Shown: one piece after another, positions 7,713 through 15,458 of the stretch
Numbering within the stretch: the stretch's first letter is position 1
Layout of the letters: each line of letters opens with the position of its first letter
Assembly (NCBI GenBank): GCA_964402115.1
Contig: CAYOBW010000050.1
Coordinates: 1-32,383, forward strand
Reading direction: 5' to 3'
DNA from: CAYOBW01 sp964402115
GTDB taxonomy: Bacteria > Verrucomicrobiota > Kiritimatiellia > UBA8416 > CAYOBW01
DNA: 32,383 bases
The notes under the pieces: generated by a model
The model's database searches: none
What the model was told of the DNA's origin: nothing
What the model saw: only the letters and a program-made list of their open reading frames with translations
Translations under genes and position numbers: made by a program

Positions 7713-9404
7713 ATGACGGAGAACAAGCCACTGACAAGCACGATGCGGATCGACCTGCTGACGCGGGCCGACGATGCCAGCGACGTCAGCGAGTCCGTCT
7801 GTATCCGCCCGGCCACGACCCGGCGCAAGCGGCCGATCAGGATCACCGTGCCCCGTCCCGACGCAACGCCGCCCCTTGGCGGGACGGAATTCCAGGAACT
7901 GCTGCAAAGCGTCTACGATGCCGCGCTGATCACCGACGACACGGGAGCCGTGTTGGAGGCGAACGTCCGGGCCGAGCGATTCCTGGGGCTGCCGCGCGCG
8001 GAACTGTGCCGCCACAACATCGTGGACTTGATCTCGGGCGCCGACGAGGGCCTGCTGACCGCCATCTCCACGAGCCTGCAAGACAACCGGTTCATTTTGG
8101 TGCAGGCCTGCTGCGCCCGGGAGAACGGCACGCTGTTCCCCGCCGAGATCTCGATCAACCGGCTGCACCTGTCGACTCTGACGTACTACTGCTTCTTCGT
8201 CCGCGACATCACCTACCGCAAGCAGGCCGACGAACGCCTGCGCACCGGCTACAACGCGATCCAGAACGCCGGCACCGGCATCGCCGTGGCGGACACGGAC
8301 GGGCGGCTGACGTACGTCAATCCGGCGTTGGCGCTGCTCCTCGGGCACGCCAGCGTAGCGGATGTGCTCGGACACGCGCTGGCCGATGTCCTGGGCGACC
8401 CGGCCAGCGCCGCCACCGTGCTCGCGTCCGTGGCGGGCAACGAACTCTGGACCGGGGAGGTTGAGGCGCGGCATGCCGACGGGGCGCTCCTAAACCTGCA
8501 ACTTGCCGCCGCTCCGAACGTGAATGAGGACGGCGCGTGCATCGGGCTTGTGCTTTCCGTCCTCGACATCACCGCGCGCAAGCGCACGGAGAGCGAACTG
8601 CGGATCGTGATGAAGGAACTGCGGCGCTCCAACGCCGACCTCGAGCAGTTCGCCTATGTCGTGTCGCACGACCTGCAGGAGCCGCTGCGCAAAATCACAT
8701 CGTTCGGCGACCGCTTGCAGACGCACTGCGCGGGGCTTACCGAGGAGGGACGCGACTACGTCCGCCGCATGGAATCCGCCGCGCGACGGATGCAGTCCCT
8801 CATCCAGGCCCTGCTGGCCCTCTCCCGCGTGTCCACGCGCGCACGACCGTTCGGGTCCGTGGATCTGAACCGCGTGCTCCGGGAGGTCCTCTCCGACCTT
8901 GAGGCACGATTGCTGAAATCCGGCGGCACGGTGGATGCAGGCGAACTGCCCACGGTCGAAGGCGAGGAGATCCAACTCCGGCAGCTGTTCCAGAACCTGA
9001 TCGGCAATGCCCTGAAGTTTCAGCACGAGGGGCGCGCGCCCCTCGTCGCCGTCCGGGGGCGCGTGTTGACGCCCGCGGAAGTGCAGGCGCTCGAACTGGC
9101 CCCGGACGACGTGTACGTTCCTCACTGCGAAATCACCGTGACCGACAACGGGATCGGTTTCGACCCGGCCCACGGGCAGCGTATCTTCGGCGTGTTTCAA
9201 CGTCTGCACAGCCACGAGGCTTACGAAGGCACCGGGATCGGGCTGGCCATCTGCCGTAAGATCGTCGAGCGGCACGGGGGTTCGATCTTCGCGATCGGCA
9301 CCCCCGGCGAAGGCGCCTGTTTCACGGTGCGCCTGCCGCTCCATCAACCTGCCGGCGCCACGGAGGGACGCCCCCAAGATGAACAAGGTAGTGAACTCGC
9401 TTGA
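7713..9404 (+). CDS. PAS-PAS sensor histidine kinase, soluble
   Basis: A 563-residue kinase with no transmembrane segment or signal peptide. After a basic N-terminal tail come PAS domain 1 (about 58-168) and PAS domain 2 (about 175-290). The dimerisation/phospho-acceptor domain follows with H319 in VVSHDLQEPLR, a form seen in phytochrome-like kinases. The ATP-binding domain shows an N box (NLIGNALKF), a G1 box (DNGIGFD) and a G2 box (GTGIGLAI). The PAS domains probably sense a cytoplasmic ligand or redox state; no cofactor can be named. The start has AGGGGAA at 7699-7705, 7 bases upstream. Its last 26 bases overlap the next response regulator gene, which suggests coupled translation and a cognate pair. 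Confidence 0.92.
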   Translation: MTENKPLTSTMRIDLLTRADDASDVSESVCIRPATTRRKRPIRITVPRPDATPPLGGTEFQELLQSVYDAALITDDTGAVLEANVRAERFLGLPRAELCRHNIVDLISGADEGLLTAISTSLQDNRFILVQACCARENGTLFPAEISINRLHLSTLTYYCFFVRDITYRKQADERLRTGYNAIQNAGTGIAVADTDGRLTYVNPALALLLGHASVADVLGHALADVLGDPASAATVLASVAGNELWTGEVEARHADGALLNLQLAAAPNVNEDGACIGLVLSVLDITARKRTESELRIVMKELRRSNADLEQFAYVVSHDLQEPLRKITSFGDRLQTHCAGLTEEGRDYVRRMESAARRMQSLIQALLALSRVSTRARPFGSVDLNRVLREVLSDLEARLLKSGGTVDAGELPTVEGEEIQLRQLFQNLIGNALKFQHEGRAPLVAVRGRVLTPAEVQALELAPDDVYVPHCEITVTDNGIGFDPAHGQRIFGVFQRLHSHEAYEGTGIGLAICRKIVERHGGSIFAIGTPGEGACFTVRLPLHQPAGATEGRPQDEQGSELA

Positions 9405-9822
9405 GATCCTGATGGCCGAGGACGATGCGGAAGACCAACTGCTGGTGCGGGAGGCTTTCCGGGAATCCAACCTCGGCAATCGCCTGAACACGGTGCAGGA
9501 CGGCGAGGAGTTGCTGGAATGCCTGCTCCAGCGCGGGCGCTTTCGGACAGCCCGTCGCCCCGACCTCATCCTCCTCGACCTGAATATGCCCCGCAAGGAC
9601 GGGCGGACGGCGCTTGTGGAGATCAAGCGACACCCCCACCTGCGCCTGATCCCGGTCATCGTGCTGACAACCTCCGCCGTGGAGGAGGATATCGTCCGGT
9701 CGTACGAGCTGGGGGTCTGTTCGTATATCCGGAAGCCGGTAACCTTCGACAAACTGGTTGCCCTTGTCGCCACGCTCGGGCGCTACTGGTTCGACATCGT
9801 GGAATTGCCATGCCAGTCTTGA
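9379..9822 (+). CDS. Single-domain response regulator, Rcp1-like (second copy)
   Basis: A 147-residue receiver with an AEDDAEDQ acidic pocket, a phospho-acceptor aspartate in LLDLNMPRKDG, a TTS switch region, a RKP lysine and the YWF..VELP ending. It is clearly related to the protein at 6408 and is probably a paralogue. It overlaps the kinase gene before it by 26 bases and is the likeliest phospho-acceptor of that kinase. GGAGGG at 9362-9367 lies about 11 bases before the ATG, inside the kinase reading frame. There is no output domain. Confidence 0.91.
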   Translation: MNKVVNSLEILMAEDDAEDQLLVREAFRESNLGNRLNTVQDGEELLECLLQRGRFRTARRPDLILLDLNMPRKDGRTALVEIKRHPHLRLIPVIVLTTSAVEEDIVRSYELGVCSYIRKPVTFDKLVALVATLGRYWFDIVELPCQS

Positions 9823-9880
9823 AGCCCGGCAGCGGCTGGCGGCCGCGGCAACCGTATGTGCAACGGAATGGTCGGCTGAA

Positions 9881-11893
9881 ATGAGCCCCGACGAACTGTC
9901 ACTGCTCGTGGTGGAGGACGACGACGACGACGTTCTGCTGCTGCGCGACATGCTCAGGCAATCCTCGCTGCAAGGCGTGAAACTCGAGCACGTCCCGAGC
10001 CTGCACGCAGCCCTGCAAGCGCTGACCGCCCGGACCTACGGGCTCGTGCTGCTCGATCTCTCGCTGCCCGACAGCACCGGCCTCGACACCTTCATCGCGG
10101 TCATGTCCCAGGCCGCCGCGACTCCCGTGATCGTGCTCAGCGGGCTTGACGACGAGACGGTCGCGCTTGCGGCGGTACAGGCGGGCGCGCAGGACTACCT
10201 CGTCAAGGGCGACATCGATACAGGCAGCCTCACGCGCGCCGTGCGCTACGCGATCGAGCGCAGCCGGGCGGAGCAGGCGCTGCGCCTCAGCGAGCAGCGG
10301 TACCGCCAGCTCCTCAACGCCGTTCCCAGCTACACCTACTCGGTCCAGTTCCGCCACGGCGTGCCGGTGTCCACCAACCACAGCCCCGGCTGCGAATCCG
10401 TCACCGGGTACACGCCTCAGGAATACGCGGCCAACACCGGGCTCTGGATCGGGATGGTGCCCCCGCAGGACCAGCCCGCGGTGCTGGAGCAGGTCAACTG
10501 GCGGCCACATTCGCCGGACCCGCCGCCCCTCGAACACCGCATTGTCCACAAGGACGGCTCCACACGCTGGGTGCGCAGCACGATCGTCCGCCATCTGGAG
10601 AACGATGTCCTCAGTCACTACGAGGGCTTGATCGAGGACATCACCGAGCGCAAGCAGTACGAGGAGGCGCTTCGACTCGCGCGCGACCAGCTCGAGGTCC
10701 GTGTGCTGGAGCGGACCGCCGACCTGGCGAAAGCGAACGAGGAGCTGCTGGCCGCCATCAAGCAGATCAAGGAACACGACGACGCCCAGACCCGTTTCGT
10801 CTCGAACGTCTCCCACGAGCTGCGCACGCCGCTCAGTTCCATGAGCTACGCCATCGAAAACCTGCTGCGCGGCGTCATGGGACCGCTGCCCGAAACGATG
10901 CGCAGCTACCTCGTCATGCTCAAGGACGACTGCCACCGCCTGACCCACACGGTTAATGACATCCTGGACCTCAGCCGCATGGATAACCGGGCGCTGGCCA
11001 TGCACCTCACAGCCGTGCAGTTCGCCGATCTCGTGAACCGCGCGGTGGAAACCCTGCGCAGCAGCGCCGAGGCCAAGCAGCACAAGCTGACGGTGGTGGA
11101 CGGCGCGGCGCCCTGCTTCGTGGCCTGCGACCCGACGCGCATGGAGCGTGTCGTCCTCAACGCGCTGCAGAACGCCATCAAGTTCACCCCGGCAGGCGGA
11201 CGCATCGAGGTGGCCGTCGCCTGCCTGGCTGGCGAGCCCCCGCTGGCCAGCCTCACGATTACGGACAACGGGATCGGAATCGAGTCCCGCCATCTCGGTC
11301 GCATTGCCGAACGTTTCTACCGGGTCGGCGAACATGTCGACGGCATGGGGCTGGGCCTCTACATCAGCAAGGAGATCGTCACCCAGCACGGTGGGCGGCT
11401 GGAGATCCTCAGCCCGCCGCCGGGCCGCAACCGTGGCACCGCCGTCCAGGTGCTGCTGCCCCTCGCGGACCCGCCCTCCATCCTGGTCGTGGACGAGGAC
11501 GAGGCCATGCGGCAACTCGTCGTCTGCCAGCTCACGCGACACGGTTACCGGACAGCCTGTGCGGCGCGCGGCGAGGACGGCCTGGCCACCATGCGCGACC
11601 AACGGCCTGACCTGGTCGTCCTGGACGTGAACCTGCCTGACATGGATGGCGCCGAGGTGCTGTATCGCATCAAGGCGGACCAGACCCTGCGCGCCATTCC
11701 GGTCGTCGCCCTGGGCGGCAGTGACGTTGACTCGGCGAAGCGGTCTATCCTGGCTGGCTTTTCCGTGCCGCTCCTGAGCAAACCCTGGTCCGAGGATCTG
11801 CTGGTGCGCACCGTGGAGAACGCGCTCCGTCGGCCTGCGGCGGACCAGGCGGAAACCCCTTTGCCCATGAACTCGGCCAGCCCACCGCCCTAG
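9881..11893 (+). CDS. Hybrid histidine kinase: receiver-PAS-HisKA-HATPase-receiver
   Basis: About 670 residues, soluble. Receiver 1 (about 6-125) has pocket E12-D17, D59 in LLDLSLPD and K109 in LVKG. A PAS domain follows at about 135-258 and then a coiled-coil linker. The HisKA domain carries H312 in NVSHELRTPL. The HATPase domain has NAIKFTPAGG, DNGIGI and GMGLGLYI. Receiver 2 (about 532-655) has VDED, D582 in LDVNLPDMDG and K634 in SKP; both receivers keep the phospho-acceptor. A kinase with a receiver at each end can take phosphate in and pass it on. ATG 9881 is chosen because it directly precedes the receiver fold; its ribosome-binding site is poor. The longer in-frame start at 9758 would overlap the previous gene. 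Its HisKA region closely resembles that of the kinase at 13170. Confidence 0.92.
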   Translation: MSPDELSLLVVEDDDDDVLLLRDMLRQSSLQGVKLEHVPSLHAALQALTARTYGLVLLDLSLPDSTGLDTFIAVMSQAAATPVIVLSGLDDETVALAAVQAGAQDYLVKGDIDTGSLTRAVRYAIERSRAEQALRLSEQRYRQLLNAVPSYTYSVQFRHGVPVSTNHSPGCESVTGYTPQEYAANTGLWIGMVPPQDQPAVLEQVNWRPHSPDPPPLEHRIVHKDGSTRWVRSTIVRHLENDVLSHYEGLIEDITERKQYEEALRLARDQLEVRVLERTADLAKANEELLAAIKQIKEHDDAQTRFVSNVSHELRTPLSSMSYAIENLLRGVMGPLPETMRSYLVMLKDDCHRLTHTVNDILDLSRMDNRALAMHLTAVQFADLVNRAVETLRSSAEAKQHKLTVVDGAAPCFVACDPTRMERVVLNALQNAIKFTPAGGRIEVAVACLAGEPPLASLTITDNGIGIESRHLGRIAERFYRVGEHVDGMGLGLYISKEIVTQHGGRLEILSPPPGRNRGTAVQVLLPLADPPSILVVDEDEAMRQLVVCQLTRHGYRTACAARGEDGLATMRDQRPDLVVLDVNLPDMDGAEVLYRIKADQTLRAIPVVALGGSDVDSAKRSILAGFSVPLLSKPWSEDLLVRTVENALRRPAADQAETPLPMNSASPPP

Positions 11894-11920
11894 GCGGTCG
11901 GCAGCCCAGCGGGAGCCGGC

Positions 11921-13135
11921 ATGTCAACACGTGTGCCCATTCGGTTGCTCATGGTCGAGGACGATACCGACGACTATGTCCTCACGCGCGACTTGCTGGC
12001 CGAGTCTTCCACGAATCTGTTCCAGGTGACGCGCGTCGCCGCTTTGGCCGACGGGCTCCGGCAGCTGGCCGGCGGCAGCTTCGACATCGTCCTCCTCGAT
12101 CTGTCGCTGCCTGATTCGCAGGGCCTCGGCACCTTCACAGCCGTTGCGCGCCAGGCACGCGATGTTCCGGTGATCCTGCTCACGGGACTCTCCGACGAGG
12201 ACCTCGGCGTGAGGGCCGTGCAGGAGGGCGCCCAGGACTACCTGGTCAAGGGGCAGCTTGACGGACACGTTCTCGTCCGCGCCATCGTCTATGCCATCGA
12301 ACGCAAGCGCACCAAGCAGCAGCTCGAGCGCTATGCCGAGGAGCTGCGCGTCAAGAACCAGCAGATGGCCGAGGACCTCGTTCTCGCTCGCGAGATCCAG
12401 CAGGCATTTCTGCCATCCTCGTACCCCGTCTTCCCCCCCACCGCCCTGCCGGCGGCTTCACGCATCCGCTTCTGTCACCACTACCGTCCGAGCGCGCTGG
12501 TCGGTGGCGACTTCCTGGCCATCATGGCGCTGGACGACCACACCGCCGGCATTTTCATCTGCGACGTGATGGGGCACGGCATGCGGGCCGCCCTTGTGAC
12601 CGCCATCCTGCGCGGGCTGCTGGAGGAGATGAAGCCCAGCGCGCACCGCCCCGGCCTGCTCCTCTCCAAGCTCAACCAGGGGTTCATGACCACCCTCACG
12701 CCACTCGACCAAGTGCTTTTCGCCTCCGCGCTCCACCTGGTGCTCGACGCCGACGCGCGCCGCATCGAGTACGCCGCCGCAGGGCACCCCTCGCCGCTGC
12801 TCATGGACCAGGCTGCCGGCTGCGTGCGTCCGCTGCCGCCGGAACTGCCGGCGGATCCCGCCCTCGGCTTCGCCGCCGACCACGTGTACCGCACGGTCGC
12901 TCACCCCCTCGCCGCCGGCGACCGGGTGCTGCTGTTCACCGACGGCCTCTTCGAAGCCCGGAACCCGGCCGGGGAGGAGTTCGGGCTGCCGCGGCTGGCT
13001 TCGGCCGCGCTGGCGCGCCGCTCGCTGGCAACCCCCCCTCTGGTCGAGGGCATCGTGGAGGAAGTGCGCCTGTTCGCGCACCCGCACGAGTTCGACGATG
13101 ACATCTGCCTGGTGGCCGCGGAGTTGAGAGGTTAG
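11921..13135 (+). CDS. Receiver-PP2C phosphatase (RsbU/SpoIIE type)
   Basis: A 404-residue protein. The receiver (about 6-125) has pocket E13-D17, D60 in LLDLSLPD and K110 in LVKG. A helical linker (about 127-165) follows, then the PPM/PP2C-type serine phosphatase domain. Its metal-binding signatures are visible: GGDF at 195-198, DVMGHG at 215-220, TDGLFEA at 340-346 and the acidic FDDD near 391-394. Such proteins dephosphorylate an anti-anti-sigma (STAS) protein to release a sigma factor through partner switching. Here phosphorylation of D60 would switch phosphatase activity. No STAS antagonist or RsbW-like anti-sigma kinase lies in the window, so the target is elsewhere. GGGAG at 11911-11915 supports the start. 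It is the only obvious effector in the operon. Confidence 0.93.
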   Translation: MSTRVPIRLLMVEDDTDDYVLTRDLLAESSTNLFQVTRVAALADGLRQLAGGSFDIVLLDLSLPDSQGLGTFTAVARQARDVPVILLTGLSDEDLGVRAVQEGAQDYLVKGQLDGHVLVRAIVYAIERKRTKQQLERYAEELRVKNQQMAEDLVLAREIQQAFLPSSYPVFPPTALPAASRIRFCHHYRPSALVGGDFLAIMALDDHTAGIFICDVMGHGMRAALVTAILRGLLEEMKPSAHRPGLLLSKLNQGFMTTLTPLDQVLFASALHLVLDADARRIEYAAAGHPSPLLMDQAAGCVRPLPPELPADPALGFAADHVYRTVAHPLAAGDRVLLFTDGLFEARNPAGEEFGLPRLASAALARRSLATPPLVEGIVEEVRLFAHPHEFDDDICLVAAELRG

Positions 13136-13169
13136 ACGCGGCGGCGGCTGCCGCCGGAGAGGGCCAAGC

Positions 13170-14414
13170 ATGGACGACAACAACCGCACGGAAGCTGACG
13201 CCGGACCGTCGCGCGACGGCCTGGAGGAACTCGTGCGCCGGCGCACGGCCGACCTCACCCGATCGAACGCCCGTCTGCTTGTCGAGATTGGTGAGCGCCG
13301 GCTGGCGGAGGTGCGCCTCCAGGCCGCGGTTGACTCCCTGACCCGGCATGACGAGGAGAAGTCGCGTTTCGTCTTCAACGTTTCCCACGACCTGCACACG
13401 CCCCTGACCTCGATCCTGTGCGCCGTGGATAACATCCTCAAGGGCGTGGTCTGCCCGGTCCCACCGGAACTCCACCGCTATCTCGTCATGATCCGCAACG
13501 ACAGCCAGCGGCTGATCGGTACGGTCAACGACATCCTCGACATGAGCCGGGTGGACGCAGGCACCCTCACCCTGCACCGGACCAGTGTCCCCTTCTCGCC
13601 CCTCGTGCGCCTGATGCTCGAGGCCCTGCGCCTGCAGGCCGAAGCCCGCGCGCATCGGCTCGTGGCCGCGGTGCCGCCGCATGCGGGATTCGTCTCTTGC
13701 GACCGGCACAAGATCGGCCGCTGCATCCTGAACATCCTGCAGAACGCCATCAAGTACACACCCGCCGGGGGCACGATCCGCGTGACGGCGAGCGTGGTCG
13801 CCGGGATGGCGCAAGTGGAAGTCGCGGACAACGGCATGGGTATTGCGGCAGAGCACATCGACAAAGTCATGCACCGTTTCTACCGCGTCGCCGAGCAGGT
13901 GACAGGAACCGGGTTGGGGCTGGCGCTCGCCCGTGAAATTGTCGAGCGCCACGCCGGATCGCTCACCATCCAGAGCCCGCCGCCCGACGACGTGCGGGGC
14001 ACGCTGGTCACGCTTCGCATCCCCGCCTCTCCTCCGCCAGTGGTGCTGATCGCCACCGCGCGGGAAGCCCAGCAGCAGACGCTGCGGGCTGCGCTGGAAC
14101 CCGCCGGCTACCGCTCCATCGCCGCGACGAGCCTTGCACAAGCGCGCCGCGAGCTTGAAACCGCCCGCCCGGATGTCATCCTCAGTGCCCTGGAACTGGC
14201 TGACGCCGACAGCCTCGCGCTGGTGGCGTCCATCCGCCAGCAAGCAGCCTGGATGAACCTGCCCGTCGTGCTCGTTCTGCCTGCGGGCACGCCCGCTCAC
14301 CGGCGCGAACTCATCGCGAAGCTGCAGTTGCCCACCATTGACGAGGCCAGCGCACCTGCGGCGGTCTGCCAGGCCGTGGATGCAGCCCTCACGACCGTGG
14401 GCACGCCTGTCTGA
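13170..14414 (+). CDS. Histidine kinase with a degenerate C-terminal receiver
   Basis: A 414-residue soluble kinase without a recognisable sensor domain. A charged coiled coil (about 15-65) leads into HisKA with H73 in NVSHDLHTPL. The HATPase domain has NAIKYTPAGG near 192-201, DNGMGI near 220-225 and GTGLGLAL near 246-253. The last 125 residues have receiver-like spacing but have lost the active site. The acidic pocket reads IATAREA (294-300), the phospho-acceptor position is A340, and no lysine fits the usual place. It is therefore a pseudo-receiver. The HisKA region is closely similar to that of the hybrid kinase at 9881, which suggests duplication within the cluster. It is the last gene of the operon, 34 bases after the phosphatase gene and convergent with the next gene. 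GGAGAGGG lies just upstream of the start. Confidence 0.9.
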   Translation: MDDNNRTEADAGPSRDGLEELVRRRTADLTRSNARLLVEIGERRLAEVRLQAAVDSLTRHDEEKSRFVFNVSHDLHTPLTSILCAVDNILKGVVCPVPPELHRYLVMIRNDSQRLIGTVNDILDMSRVDAGTLTLHRTSVPFSPLVRLMLEALRLQAEARAHRLVAAVPPHAGFVSCDRHKIGRCILNILQNAIKYTPAGGTIRVTASVVAGMAQVEVADNGMGIAAEHIDKVMHRFYRVAEQVTGTGLGLALAREIVERHAGSLTIQSPPPDDVRGTLVTLRIPASPPPVVLIATAREAQQQTLRAALEPAGYRSIAATSLAQARRELETARPDVILSALELADADSLALVASIRQQAAWMNLPVVLVLPAGTPAHRRELIAKLQLPTIDEASAPAAVCQAVDAALTTVGTPV

Positions 14415-14433
14415 GCCGCCGCCCGAACCGGCA

Positions 14434-15396
14434 TCAACCGCGCGTGCGCAGCAGATTCTCGAAGTAGGCGATCGTCCGTTTCAGCCCCTCCCGCAAGGGC
14501 ACGCGCGGCTCCCAGTCCAGGCGGGCGCGCGCCAGCGAGATGTCCGGCTGCCGCTGTCGCGGATCGTCCGCGGGCAGCGGTTTACTGATAATCCCGGACC
14601 GGGCGCCCGTCAGAGACACCACCGCCTCCGCCAGCTCGCGGATCGTGAATTCGCCGGGGTTGCCGAGGTTGACGGGGCCGGTGAAATCGTCCGGCGTGTG
14701 GTCCATCAGGCGGACAAACCCCTCGATGAGGTCGTCCACATAGCAGAACGAGCGGGTTTGCGAGCCCTCGCCGTAGATCGTGATCGGGTCACCGCGCAGG
14801 GCCTGGCAGATGAAGTTCGACACGACCCGTCCGTCGTTGGGATGCATGCGCGGCCCGTACGTATTGAAAATGCGCGCCACCTTGATGCGCACCCCGTGCT
14901 GGCGGTGATAGTCGAAGAAGAGCGTCTCCGCACAGCGCTTGCCCTCGTCATAGCAGGAGCGCACGCCCACGCAGTTGACGTGCCCCCAGTACTCCTCGCG
15001 TTGGGGATGCACCTGCGGATCGCCGTAGACTTCGCTCGTTGAAGCCTGGAAGACCTTCGCCTTGACGCGCCGCGCCAGACCCAACACATTGATGGCGCCG
15101 TGTACGCTGGTTTTCGTCGTCTGCACGGGGTCGAACTGGTAGTGGACGGGCGACGCGGGGCAGGCCAGGTTGTAGATCTCGTCTACTTCGACGTAGAGCG
15201 GAAACGTCACATCGTGCCGCAGCAGCTCGAAGTGCGGATTCCCCAGCAGCTGCAAAACGTTGTCCTTGTCGCCCGTGAAGAAGTTGTCCACGCACAACAC
15301 GTCGCACCCCTGCTGCAGCAACCGCTCGCAAAGGTGCGACCCCAGAAACCCGGCCCCGCCGGTCACCATCACCCGCTTACGCGTCAGGTCCTTCAA
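14434..15396 (-). CDS. UDP-glucuronate decarboxylase (UDP-xylose synthase)
   Basis: A short-chain dehydrogenase/epimerase of about 320 residues that converts UDP-glucuronate to UDP-xylose for polysaccharide synthesis. Visible features are the NAD-binding GGAGFLGSH, the ACPASP motif, STSEVYGDP with T120 and E122, the YDEGK pair Y149/K153, and the FNTYGPRMHPNDGRVV stretch characteristic of UXS enzymes. I favour a TTG start at 15396. It has AGGGAGG (15401-15407) just upstream and gives the family's usual length. A GTG at 15462 would overlap the stop of the upstream autotransporter-repeat gene as GTGA and add 22 residues without homology character. ATG 15369 would cut close to the nucleotide loop. 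The adjacent genes encode surface-type proteins, which fits a role in envelope sugar supply. I am confident of the family and fairly confident of the reaction. Confidence 0.9.
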   Translation of the reverse strand: MKDLTRKRVMVTGGAGFLGSHLCERLLQQGCDVLCVDNFFTGDKDNVLQLLGNPHFELLRHDVTFPLYVEVDEIYNLACPASPVHYQFDPVQTTKTSVHGAINVLGLARRVKAKVFQASTSEVYGDPQVHPQREEYWGHVNCVGVRSCYDEGKRCAETLFFDYHRQHGVRIKVARIFNTYGPRMHPNDGRVVSNFICQALRGDPITIYGEGSQTRSFCYVDDLIEGFVRLMDHTPDDFTGPVNLGNPGEFTIRELAEAVVSLTGARSGIISKPLPADDPRQRQPDISLARARLDWEPRVPLREGLKRTIAYFENLLRTRG

Positions 15397-15458
15397 GCTG
15401 CCTCCCTGACCCGGCTTGCCGCAGGCCGTCCCGGCGGACGCTGCGTCGCCGCGCCAGC

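Noticed and set aside
9899..11602. A 567-codon minus-strand frame inside the hybrid kinase gene
   Set aside because: The sense frame has every kinase box and both receivers, so the antisense frame is a shadow.
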